NCBI GenBank assembly: GCA_026545225.1
Contig: CM048849.1
Span: 41,750,336-41,814,335 of the forward strand
Direction: 5' to 3'
Length of the DNA stretch: 64,000 nt
Origin: Cornus controversa
Lineage: Eukaryota; Streptophyta; Magnoliopsida; Cornales; Cornaceae
Below the pieces are notes generated by a model that ran no database searches, had not been told where the DNA came from, and was given only the letters and a program-made list of their open reading frames with translations. Position numbers and translations under genes: made by a program. Shown here one piece after another: positions 12,169-22,744 of the stretch. Numbering within the stretch: position 1 is the first letter of the stretch; each line of letters starts with the position of its first letter.

Positions 12169-12612
12169 TGTACACACAAATTTCGTGTCCGAAAATCTAA
12201 GAACGAAAATTAGTGACAAATAAACAATTTTATTAATTTAAGAAAAAGGTACAATCCTCTGTAAATCTTTACAAAACAAATATGAAGATAAGGTCCTCTG
12301 ATTCAATCTCCTTGGTAATCAGGCTTCAAGGGCTGCAAGAGCTTGATCTTGAGTTGGATTGAAACTTTAGTGAAGAACGGCACGTGGATGATGTGCTTGT
12401 TGTACTTCTCCTTCAGGGTTTAGATGCTTTGGAGTTTTGGACTTTGAGTGAAGAGTTCTGCAGAGTTTCAGCTTTTTCTGAGAGTCTTCTGATCCTCCTT
12501 CTCCCACCTCTGGACCTTTATTTATAGGCTCACTGGAGGGGTAGATTTATAACTTTCTTTTCCTTTAATAATTATCCTATAATTATCTTTTATGATAATT
12601 TTGATAATTATT

Positions 12613-12650
<38 letters not shown>

Positions 12651-12835
12651 ATTAGAGCCATTTTCAAGTGAGCTTTGACTTCTTAGACAATTTAGACCAA
12701 CCCATAACTCATTTATTTGTGGTGGGTCTGGGCTTCAAATTATCTGACTCATTGGGCCACATTTTAAAGTGGGCTAAACTGAAGATTAATCCAAATTGTA
12801 TTTTGGGTCCATCATGTAATTTTTTAATGTCTACA
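12169..12835 (-). repeat. 3' LTR of the gag-only retrotransposon
   Basis: Aligns almost end to end with 16735-17419. The 18-bp size difference lies mainly in the (AT)n microsatellite at about 12616-12648. Ends are TGTACACACAAATTTCG and TTTTAATGTCTACA. Confidence 0.93.
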
Positions 12836-12850
12836 AATTGCCCCCACTTT
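12836..12850 (-). other. Polypurine tract candidate
   Basis: On the minus strand the bases just before the 3' LTR read AAAGTGGGGGCAATT, a purine-rich run in the position expected for plus-strand priming. Confidence 0.6.
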
Positions 12851-12960
12851 AAGTCTCGCGCCATGTTGAGTTTGTCACGTATTTAAAGCGGGACTTGAAG
12901 TATTTAAATTTCGCTTTTTTTTTGTGTGCGAAAGTTCAACTGTAAAAAGGATATATTCTT

Positions 12961-13206
12961 TGTCAAGTTGAATCAAAGACTTGAGGATCCTATTGCCAAT
13001 AGGATTTTTTTCTTATCCAAGTGGAATTAAACACTTGAAAATCCTATTGCAAATAGGATTTTTTTCTGGTCCAAACTGAGTTGGAGTCTTGAAAATCTTA
13101 TTGTCAATAGGATTTTTTTTTTTCTTGTCCAATTTGAAATAGGATTTGATGTTTTCCATGTTCAAATGGATTTTGGAGTCTTGAAAATCCTATGTGAAAT
13201 AGGATT
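12961..13206 (-). repeat. Array of about four palindromic units inside the retrotransposon
   Basis: Units of about 53-57 bp, at roughly 12961, 13014, 13070 and 13150, each contain a short inverted repeat of the form ATCCTATTG-N-CAATAGGAT followed by a T-run and preceded by a GACTTGA-type stretch. The palindrome is best preserved in the first two units. It lies between the gag frame and the 3' LTR. Confidence 0.75.
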
Positions 13207-13299
13207 AACCCACCACTATATATATGTAGCCTACACTTCAAACTTTTCATATCAGAGAATAATTGAGAAATTTTTCATCAACTACAGCGTAAGTTCTGC

Positions 13300-13870
13300 T
13301 TTATTTCTTTCTTTTACAATTTTTTTTTCTTCTTTTTTTTTTCTTTCTTTCTTTCTCTCTCCTCTTTCTTCCTTCTCTTCACGCCACTTTTTCCTTTTCT
13401 TTTTTTTTCTTTTCTTTTCTTTTCTCTCTTTCTTCCTTCTCTTCAAGGCACCCCTTTTTTTTTCTTCTTTCTTTCTTCTTCTTTCTTTTCTTCTTTTCTT
13501 CCAGGCACATTTTTTTTTTTCTTTTTCTTTTTTTTTTCCTTTTTCTTCTTCTTTCTTTTCTTCTCCAGCCGCCACCTCCTCTTTTTTTTTTCTTTTCTTT
13601 TTTTTTTCTTCTTCTCTTCTTTCTCCAGCCGCCACTTCTTCTCTTCTTTCTCTCACGTTACTCCTTCTCTCTCTTTTTGTTTTTTTTTTTCTTTCTCTTT
13701 TTTTTTTCTCTTTTTTTTTTCTTCTTCTCTTCTTTCTCTCACGTTACTCCTTCTCTCTTTTTCTTTTCTTTTTTTTCTTCTTTTTTTTTTTTTTCTTCTT
13801 CTCTTCTTTCTCTCACGCTACTCCTTCTCTCTCTCCCTCTTTTTTTTTCCTTCTTTCTTTTTTTTTTTTT
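13300..13870 (+). repeat. Long polypyrimidine tract with CCAGCCGCCAC islands
   Basis: About 570 bp almost entirely of T and C on the plus strand (polypurine on the coding strand of the element). It is broken by repeated short islands such as CCAGCCGCCAC and CTCACGTTACTCC. It gives artefactual open frames of Phe/Ser/Leu or Lys/Glu/Arg. Such tracts can form triplex DNA in vitro. Confidence 0.8.
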
Positions 13871-13871
13871 T

Positions 13872-13990
13872 CGGTGTCACACTTTCGTCCCTTTGGGGTC
13901 CCTTAGTGCACTTCGGTGTCACTCTTTCGTCCCTTCGGGGTCCCTTAGTGCACTTTGGTGTCACTCTTATTGTCCCTTCGGGGTCAAGCC
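13872..13990 (+). repeat. Three tandem units of about 43-46 bp
   Basis: The units contain CGGTGTCACxCTTTCGTCCC, then TTCGGGGTCCCTTAGTGCAC, repeated three times with substitutions; the last copy is incomplete. They sit between the polypyrimidine tract and the next repeat array. Confidence 0.7.
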
Positions 13991-14084
13991 AAGTCACCAC
14001 GATGCAGCAGACATCCGTCAATATCTTGGCAGCAGGTCAAGTCACCCAACTCTTCTCTTGCAAGCTTCAATTTTTTTTTTTGTA

Positions 14085-14465
14085 AAGATAGTTTATACTC
14101 ATATCAAGAAGTGATTTTTTTTTTCATGCAGACAGTTTATACTCATGTCATGAGTGTTTTTTTTTTTTTTGGTAGACAGTTTATACTCTTATCAAGGAGT
14201 ATTTTTTTTTTTTAGACAATTTATACTCGTGTCAAGGAGTGTCATTTTTTTTTTTTTTTTGGTAGACAGTTTATACTCGTGTCAAGGAGTGTTATCTTTT
14301 TTTTTTTTTTTGGTAAACAGTTTATACTCGTGTCAAGGAGTGTCATTTTTTTTTTTTTGGTAGACAGTTTATACTCGTGTCAAGGAATGTTTATTTTTTT
14401 ATTTTTTGTAGACAGTTTATACTCGTGTCATAGAGTATCATCGACAGTTTAGGCTCGTATCGGGG
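14085..14465 (+). repeat. Array of about nine 35-62 bp units with poly-T spacers
   Basis: The core GACAGTTTATACTCGTGTCA, followed by AGGAGTGT, recurs about nine times separated by runs of 10-20 T. The outermost copies are the most diverged. On the element's coding strand this is an A-rich array directly after the gag stop codon. Confidence 0.85.
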
Positions 14466-14482
14466 AGCACTTTTAGCTTTAA

Positions 14483-16648
14483 TTAGTCTTTAGCTTTGCA
14501 AGACTCAGGAGACAGTACAAGCTTGTGTTGAAAGGTGTGAATCAGCTTGGCGTCAATTTGAAGATTTTCTTCTTGTTTTATTTCTTCATTATACTCTTCT
14601 CGTACTTGAGAAGAAACATCGTCTTCGAACTCGTCTCCCCACCCAGAAGGAAGAGGTATTTCATTCGTCGTGGTCCATGCCGGAGGTTTGAACCTCACCC
14701 AATATGCTTTTATTCTGCTACGAGATTCGATCCAGACAGCATCTTCGGGCTTTGGTCCCCACACTTTTCCTTCTTCTAGTCTTTTGATTTTTCGAGCCTC
14801 TTGTTCCATCTGGGATTGTAGACGATTTTCTTCTTGTTCCTCGTTTTCTTCTTTGAGACCTTCGTTTCGCTGATTGTTAGAGACAGTTCGAGAAACTGTC
14901 TCTTGAGACATCACTTGTGTGTTTATGGGCAATGATTCATGCGAGATCATTGCAAGACTATTCACATCTTGAACTTTCTTTTTTGGCCTCCATGTGAACA
15001 CAATTTTCAGATTATTTCTTTTTGAAGTTGCTTGAGGAGAGCTTGAATGAGCTTTATATGGAGGGTTTGCCCCCTGTCTGCCCAGTCTTCTACCTATGTT
15101 TTCTTGACTCAATGTCTTATGTAACTGAGAACTTTCAGATAAAGTTACTGAAGCAACACGATGTGTTTCTTGATACAAGTTGTTAGAGATGATACTTGTA
15201 ACATAACATGTATTTATTTCATTGTCCGAGTTAGGAAGTATTTCGTCTTCCTCTTCAGACTCAACCTCTTCATCTTTAAGACAGTTGTCAGACATGTTGG
15301 GAAAGGCAAAATCCTTTGCACCACGACTTGTTATGCTGAGCTCCATATCATGGGCACGAGTAACCAATTCTTCAAATGTACGAGGCTTGATTCCTTGCAG
15401 AATGTAAAGAAGCTCCTAATGCATGCCTTGCATACACATTTCGACTGCTGATACTTCAGAAAGACGGTCTTTGCAATCAAGACTTAAAGCTCGCCAGCGG
15501 TTGATATAGTCGACCACAAGCTCATCCTTAATTTGTTTTATGCTAGTGAGTTCTAGCATGCTTATTGTTCTACGAGTACTGTAGAAGCGGTTAAGAAACT
15601 CTCGCTCCATCTGCTCCCAACAGTCAATACTTCGAGCTTTGAGATCCGTGTACCAATCAAATGCATTCCCTTTGAGGGAACGAACAAATTGCTTGACCAA
15701 GAGGTCCCCTTCGGTGCCAGCATTATTGCAGGTCTCCACAAAGTGTGCAACATGTTGTTTGGGATTGCCTCTTCCATCAAATTGTTAAAACTTTGGCGGT
15801 TGATATCCTACTAGCGTCTTTAAGTTGTCAATTCTTTCAGTGTAGGGTTTTGAGTACACGAGAATGCTCTGAGGGGCGTCGTCATACTGTGCTCGGATTG
15901 TGTTCGTTATTATATCCTGCAACTGTTGGACAGATAGCAAAGCGATTGGCGAAGCAGGGTTAGTTTCGTCAGCCATGTGTCTTGACGCAGATGTGTGACG
16001 ACGCTCTTTTGATTGGGCACCTTGAAGAGAGGAATTTGAAGTATTCGTAGGCAAATGTGTTGACTTGTCAAGATTTTGGATTTCAAGCTTCCTCATTAGC
16101 GCAGCGATCTGCAAGTCCTTCTCTTCGACAGTCTTTGTGAGGTTTTCGATTGCGCGTGCCATGACTGCCAGTTGGTCTTCCGTCAAAATTATTCCAGTCA
16201 TCATAGCTGCGACAACATTCGAATAAGAAAGACCTTGAGGGCCAACATTCTTTGAAGGGATCGATTGCTCTGAAATCTCAAGTAACAACTCTAAGAGCGA
16301 ACCGACGCTAGAGTTGGCGTCAGAGACGGAGTTGGGTGAATGTGGTGGCGCCGACTCTTCTGAAACTACGTCAGAGTTCTTTGCCCCCTGAGGACCAATA
16401 GTGTTAACATGTTTAGTTTTCACATCCATTGGTTTAGCAGGATTGGTTTTCACCAAATCTTGATGATTCTTGAGCGAAGCAATTGCTTTGGTCTTGCTAC
16501 GCGTCATAGGACTTGCTGAGGTGCTGCTGGCACTTGACAGGTTCCTAGTGTTCTTGTCACTGCTTGCGGCAACTTTGGTGTTAGCCATTGCAGCAGCGGT
16601 TTCTTTTGAGTTTTTCTTGTTTGTCGTCTGAACTTTGGTAGGAGCCAT
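14483..16648 (-). pseudogene. Retrotransposon gag frame with two nonsense codons
   Basis: Three open segments in one frame (16648-15788, 15784-15419, 15415-14483) are separated only by a TAA at 15785-15787 and a TAG at 15416-15418. The likely start is MAPTKVQTTNKKNSK at 16648; an upstream in-frame Met lies inside the LTR. The middle segment has the Retrotrans_gag pattern, including KGNAFDWYTDL, WEQMEREFLNRFY and DYINRWRALSLDC. The last segment is charged, with a Glu-rich coiled-coil-like run and a [16 protein letters not shown] block. No CCHC zinc knuckle and no protease motif are present. Gag would form the capsid that packages element RNA; this copy is probably inactive. Confidence 0.88.
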
Positions 16649-16711
16649 TGATTCTGATGAACAGAGTTTTAGAGGTATGATGTAGGAGACAGAGATGAGA
16701 GGCAGAGATGG

Positions 16712-16730
16712 TCCCACAAGGCGTGCCAGA
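16712..16730 (-). other. Primer-binding site candidate
   Basis: Just inside the 5' LTR the minus strand reads TGGCACGCCTTGTGGGAC, beginning with TGG as expected for pairing with a tRNA 3' CCA end, a few bases from the LTR. The tRNA species was not determined. Confidence 0.55.
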
Positions 16731-16734
16731 AATT

Positions 16735-17176
16735 TGTACACACAAATTTCGTGTCCGAAAATCTAGGAACGAAAATTAGTGACAAATAAACAATTTTATT
16801 AATTTAAGAAAAAAGGTACAATCCTCTGTAAATCTTTACAAAACAAATATGAAGATAAGGTCCTCTGATTCAATCTCCTTGGTAATCCAACTTCAAGGGC
16901 TGCAAGAGCTTGATCTTAAGTTGGATTGAAACTTTAGTGAAGAACGGCACGTGGATGATGTGCTTGTTGTTCTTCTCCTTCAGGGTTCAGATGCTTTGGA
17001 GTTTTGGACTTTGAGTGAAGAGTTCTGCAGAGCTTCAGCTTTTTCTGAGAGTCTTCTGGTCCTCCTTCTTCCACCTCTGGACCTTTATTTATAGGCTCAC
17101 TGGAGGGGTAGATTTATAACTTTCTTTTCCTTTAATAATTATCCTATAATTATCTTTTATGATAATTTTGATAATT

Positions 17177-17232
<56 letters not shown>

Positions 17233-17419
17233 TCCATTAGACCCATTTTCAAGTGGGCTTTGACTTCTTAGATAATTTAGATCAGCCTATAACTCATTTA
17301 TTTGTGGTGGGTCTGGGTTTCAAATTATCTGACTCATTGGGCCACATTTCAAAGTGGGCTAAACTGAAGATAATCCAAATTGTATTTTGGGTCCATCATG
17401 TAATTTTTTAATGTCTACA
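16735..17419 (-). repeat. 5' LTR of the gag-only retrotransposon
   Basis: A 685-bp partner of the LTR at 12169-12835 with the same ends and a longer AT microsatellite (about 17182-17228). Because the element reads on the minus strand, this copy would carry the active promoter. Confidence 0.93.
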
Positions 17420-17420
17420 G

Positions 17421-17584
17421 CATATATCTGTGTGTGTAAAACAAAAGCTTAATGTCAGAATACAAAGATCACAACGCAGGCTTTAGTGGTTGCAATTGAG
17501 AAATTGACAATTAGACCACCGAAGCCTGCGTCGTGATCTTTGTATTATGACATTAAGCTTTTGTTTTACACACACAGATATATG
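17421..17584. repeat. Near-perfect inverted repeat, 63-bp arms
   Basis: Arms 17421-17483 and 17522-17584 pair with only two mismatches across a 38-nt loop, which itself has a partly complementary TGGT..ACCA and AATTG..CAATT. The arms contain AAAACAAAAGCTTAATGTC and the GC-richer ACGCAGGCTT. The hairpin lies in the Mutator-like element directly at the retrotransposon insertion point; four bases of the 5-bp duplication belong to the arm. A transcript would fold into a long stem suited to small-RNA production. Confidence 0.9.
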
Positions 17585-17885
17585 TATATATAAATACTAT
17601 ACATATATACACACACAAATATTGGATTTTTTTAATTAACTTTTATTTACCAAGGTTGAAATGGGCTTTGCATTTGATATAAGGGCAATATTGAAATTTA
17701 ATCATTTAAAGTTGTATGACATCAGCCATTATCATCTCTCACTAACGGTAATCGTTAAAAAGAAAAATCTGTGTCACAAACTTTCGTTTTTAGGAGAGGT
17801 CAGTGTCATTTTGAAAATTATACGAGAAGTCCATGTAATGAAGGTTTACCTTAGGGGAGATCACAGTAATTTACCCATTATAATA

Positions 17886-18285
17886 ATATTTCATGTACTT
17901 CAAGAGAATACAACTTAGATTGCCCCCTGTATAATCATGTTTTATCTTATAAGGGTCAACTTTAAGGAAATAGTCTAACGTTAGAATCAAGATCACCTCT
18001 TGTGGCATGGGATTATAATTATAGTATATGCATCTAAGGTAGGTGTTACATAAGTGATGTGAAATTGTTGCATAATTGATGTAAAATTGTTACAATGTGC
18101 TCTGTGGTGGATTATGGGGTGCTCTAAAAGACCTGACACCACCATTATCAGAGAAAAAATAAATGGGACCAACTATATGGTTCGTCGAACCAGCCAGTAT
18201 TGCGATTTTAGCAGACGTTTCACTAAGAAGAGTCGGTTCGTGATGTCATATAACATCATCAGGTGAATAATTCTATCACCACTAA
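17886..18285. other. Intergenic, no recognised feature
   Basis: Separates two Mutator-like elements. No coding pattern was seen. Confidence 0.5.
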
Positions 18286-18652
18286 AACTTTTAAGAGTAA
18301 ATTACAGTGACATCCCTTGAGATTTAGACTTATGACACACGAAGACAAGCTTTGTTTATAGTGATTGTAAAAACTCAAACGTTTTGCAACGTCTATTAGA
18401 GAGACTCCAAACCATGTATAGGCAGGCCTAACACCATCTGACACCATGCAAAAAGATGTTGATACCCTTTGATCCTTTACATGAGGTATGAAATTACCTA
18501 AGTACCCCTTTGTCTACCCTTTTCAACTAATACCCTTTGACCATTTATATATTTTTATAGATATTTTTGTATATATTATTCTTGTTATATATTTATTTTC
18601 TTAACATATATATTTTTATTTATGCCCATAGATTTTTATATTTGTAGGATAT

Positions 18653-18699
<47 letters not shown>

Positions 18700-20170
18700 T
18701 ATTCATCATCAAAAACCCACCACCTGGGCATTATCTTCAACCTCTCCTGTCACGCCCCGATTTTCATGTCCCTAAAGTTGTGGGGTGATCCGTTCACACG
18801 TTATCAACTCATATCAATAATCCCCCTATGACATCTCATTCGGATACCAAGTTGTCACGCCCCGATTTCCGACATCCGAAAACTGAGGGCAAATCCATGC
18901 ATCAAACCCTAATGAACCATTTTAACCTTTAAATCACCGCGTAAGCTTAATCACATTCTTGCATATGGATATATACAATCCAACATCAACTAATCTCAAT
19001 GGGCCCCACACGTAGTCATACATGCACATCCAACATGGTTGTGGACTGCAAGTTTTGATTGAACGAAATATTCCCTTCGATCAATCGAAATGGGTATATC
19101 ACACAATCAAATTAGGACTTTCAATTAATTGAAAGTCTCGATCAATAGATGATGTCTTGAAGTTCTATCGAGATCCTGCTGGAATTGGAGCCTATATAAC
19201 TGAACAATTTTTTATATAAGTTCACACAATCAAAGGCTTTCGATTATTCGAAAATGGGTTCTTGATCAATCAAAATGCCCTTCGACAGAATTTCTGTTAT
19301 TCCACACTTAGACAACTTTATGCTCAATTCCCATTCTATCACCTTAGAATCAACCATACAACATTATAATCATCAATGAAATACTATATCATCATATACT
19401 TAATCCGAATCATACATTTCATTGAACATACTTCCATAATCCCCAAGCCATCCTCATATACCTACATAAGGGTCCAAATGAACACAAATTACATATAGTT
19501 CAAGTATAACTAAAGCATCACCAAGGTCCACATGCCACAAGCTAGCATGGATAACCATATACATCATATCCAAATTAAACATCAAAAAGTTATAAGAAGT
19601 TCCACTTGGATGCTCAAATTCAGTCCATCATCAGTGTTTTATCTGTAAAAAGGTTTGGCGGGAAAGGGGTGAGCAAATCAACGAGCTCAGAAAGAATGCC
19701 CCAACCCACGTAGGTATCGACTCGACACTAACCTACATGATATGCAACCATAATGTCACTGCACTACATGACACATTCAGTCTTCTCATGTTCAATCAAC
19801 GTAAATACCATTCAAGAATAAATGCATTTAACCCATAACTCATGCTTAACAGTTTAAACACACGAGTAACAAGATATTTACACTTTCTTCAGTCATAATC
19901 CGATACATAGACATGATTGGGCAACTCTTATGATCATGTGGTGTTAGAAAACTCTGACAACACCAAAGTATTGGTCAACTCCGACAAGACTCGTATGATG
20001 GGGCAACTCCAACAATCATACATTTATGGCATTATATAAGCCTTGCACTCGTAATTGGGAAACTCCGACAATCACTATACATGGGGTATGATTGGACATC
20101 TCCAACAATCATCCCATTGTGGATGTTCTCACCACTTCAAGTACATGGTTGGTCATCTTAGAATGCCATG

Positions 20171-22744
20171 TGTTGAACCAAGGTTATCCCAGTTATTTTG
20201 ATGATAACAAAACATTGTGAGTGTTAGGATTTAATGTCTACTTGAGTTTGTGCTTAAACAGGTTACGTTGTAACAAGACTCAAAGTAAGATAAGAGGATC
20301 AATGGCACATTGTAAAGGTATCCAAAGCTCACATTGATCATGCCCATCTATGTTCAAAAGCTCATATCAAGGACATGAGAAAAGGATGAAGGTAATAATA
20401 TCAAAGAAAGAAGACTTCACCCAATGCACATCAAGATCAATGAAGATATTGAAGATTGGGTAGTTTAGTCTTGGTGAGTGTATAGGTAATCTTTGTAAAG
20501 TTACTTTGATGTTCTCACTTGAAAGCTCTAGGATTAATGCATATCATTTATATAATTCATAAGTCCTTTTAGCATAAGCAATAGGCCATGAACATCATTT
20601 ATAACATCATGAGGCCTTTACTAAGGTTGAGTTAGTTCAAGTTTTCATAAGCTTTGGAAAAACTCAATTATTAAGTCATAACTAGGACCATGTATTTCAC
20701 TCATATCATTTGAAATGGTCTATAGAAATTAGAGCAATAAGATTTGGATCAAATTGATTCATAAGGAATTTTTTGACTTGAGTTGGTATAAACGTTTTAT
20801 ATCTTTTGAAAAACTCAATTCTATGATAGGACCATGCATTCACATTCATATCATTTCTTGGTCACTAAAATTCATCAAAAATGTCTTGATCTTTACATAT
20901 TGACATCTTAAGACCATACATGCTCATAAATCCTAACATTTGCTTTGAAATCTGACTCTTTAAAGGTTAGAAAACTTTGAGGTGCCTCAAACTTGACTTT
21001 GACCCACCTCAAACTCACTTTGAGCCACCTCAAAGTTACAGAAAGAATCAGAGTATTTGAGAAGGCTTTTGAGGTGCCTCAAACTCACTTTGAGCCACCT
21101 CAAACTCATTTCAAGTCACCTCAAACTCACTTTGAGCCACCTCAAAGTTTATGAGACGTCTCAAACTCACTTTGAGGTGCCTCAAAGATGCTGGATCTGA
21201 ATCTAACGGCTAGTTTAGATCATTTAATGCTCCCAACAACCCTCAACAACTTTAAAACGGCCATATCTCTTAAAGGGGCTATAAATACACCTTGTATGTG
21301 TATTTTTCAGAGATGAGAGTCTACCATAACCCTTCATGATCATATTATGTTGGTAGAATTCACCTCCATGCTTAGATTTCATATTATATAGAGGTAGAAA
21401 CCACACATGAGCTTAATTCTTCATTCTTGTGGTTATTCATCATTCTAGAGTTGAGCTTTCATATTAATTCATCAATTGTAACTCTAGATTTGAGAGAGCT
21501 TTGAATTTGTATATCTTGTCTATTTGAGAGACACTCATTGTACACAAATTTCTTATTCTTGAGAGAAGAAGACCAAGATGTTCTCTTGGCATGGGTAGCT
21601 TGAAGAAGATTTGTAAGGGTTTTTCTCCAAGCCCGAAAAAGAGAAAGGTTCATTCTCTACCTTAAAAGGAGAAGGATTGGGTAGCGCTCTCCACCTTTAA
21701 GAGTGAGCAATGGTTATCTCTTAACCATCAAAAGAGGGATGAAGCCCAAGTCATGAGCTTGGCAAAGAAGTCTTGGTGAGGTTGTCATTGAGCAAGAAAG
21801 ACCAAGTCATGAGCTTGGCAAAGAAGTCTTGGTGAGGTTTTCATTGAGTAAGGAAGCCCAAGCGTTGGACTTGGCAATTGTAAAGGTTTGCTTTCCACCT
21901 TTAAGGGAAGCTTCATAGTGGATACCTCAAGATGAGCTCTTGAGGCATGGACGTAGGCCAGAGTTGCCGAACCATGTAAATATTGTGGTGTTGCTTGGTT
22001 TGCATTTCTCTAACCCTTAACTCCTTTACTTAATAGCATTTTATATATTTAATTTCATAATACTTTATATATGAATGTTATGAGTTTATATGCTTTAATT
22101 CATATGAGGAGGATGGGATGAATGCTTGGAGTAAGTTGCACACCATGTGTTTGATAGAATGTCTATATGAGCTTTAATTCCTTTTTAGCATTGATAGACA
22201 TATATTCAATTAGCTCATTTCATTCCTTATCCAATGAATAATCTTATGAATGAATGAGTAGCACTCCAAGTGCATGATAGATCAACTTCTTTATTTTTCT
22301 AGCATTTATTTTATAATTGTTTATTTAATGAATGCTGTTTAAATGCTTCATATGAGGAGGATGGGATGTATGCTTGGAGTATATTGGTTGAGTTGATGAA
22401 TTGATTATTTTGTAAATTGATTGAGTATTTGTTTGATTATCTTTTGTAAATCAATTTACATATCATGTGTTTGATAAAATGCTCAACCAACATTTTCACA
22501 CACTTCAAGCATAATATGTTGCACTTGCATGAACACTTCATTTGTTGTATCCACTAGATTATTTAAGTGCATCATAAATAAAGCATTCTCACTCTCACTT
22601 GTTGAATAAATAAGTTTATCAAGTGTTTGACAAAAGCCCAAAGAATCCTACTTTTGTCAAAATGAGCTAAACCGAAAAAGTTGCATCGTTTGCCTATTGT
22701 CCCTATTCACCCCCCCCCCCTCTAGGGACAATTCTTGGGTAACA
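20171..22744 (+). mobile_element. 2.57-kb solo LTR
   Basis: Starts TGTTGAACCAAGG, ends TTCTTGGGTAACA, and is flanked by the perfect duplication CCATG (20166-20170 and 22745-22749). The poly-C stretch CTATTCACCCCCCCC near the end is typical of large copia-type LTRs (SIRE/Maximus-like; family by resemblance only). No internal region remains, so it arose by LTR-LTR recombination. Orientation is inferred from the poly-C terminus. Confidence 0.85.
20960..21195 (+). repeat. Tandem subrepeats within the solo LTR
   Basis: Repeats of about 24 bp built on CCTCAAACTCACTTTGAG and its variants, partly self-complementary (CTCAAA/TTTGAG). A separate 50-60 bp tandem pair (AGCTTGGCAAAGAAGTCTTGG) lies at about 21755-21850. 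Confidence 0.75.

Larger units (their letters stand above)
12169..17419 (-). mobile_element. Gag-only LTR retrotransposon (TR-GAG-like)
   Basis: Two long terminal repeats (12169-12835 and 16735-17419), beginning TGTA and ending TACA, are flanked by the perfect 5-bp duplication GCATA (12164-12168 and 17420-17424). The minus-strand order is LTR, primer-binding-like site, gag frame (16648-14483), repeat-rich non-coding part, polypurine tract, LTR. No protease, reverse transcriptase, RNase H or integrase motif was seen in the 3.9-kb interior, so it must have moved using another element's enzymes. This matches terminal-repeat elements with a GAG domain, though longer than typical ones. High LTR similarity suggests a fairly recent insertion. 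Confidence 0.92.
11637..17876. mobile_element. Pack-MULE-like Mutator element interrupted by an LTR retrotransposon
   Basis: Ends are GGATAAATTATAGTGACTTC on the left and, inverted, GGGTAAATTACTGTGATCTC on the right, with further terminal similarity (CTTTCATTA, TTTTCAAAATGACACT). The perfect 9-bp duplication ATTATAATA flanks it (11628-11636 and 17877-17885). Without the nested retrotransposon and its duplication it would be about 0.98 kb. It carries a MAPR gene fragment (11938-12030) and a large hairpin (17421-17584), but no transposase. Carrying host exon sequence makes it a Pack-MULE candidate. Confidence 0.85.

Noticed and set aside
13166..13906. Long plus-strand frame of Phe/Ser/Leu (246 codons) and its minus-strand Lys/Glu partner
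   Set aside because: Produced by the polypyrimidine tract in the retrotransposon; no domain, and biased composition on both strands.
14085..14465. Regularly spaced repeats resembling a CRISPR array
   Set aside because: Spacers are poly-T homopolymers, the context is a plant LTR retrotransposon, and there are no cas genes.
15161..15451. Plus-strand 96-codon frame
   Set aside because: Antisense shadow of the retrotransposon gag frame.
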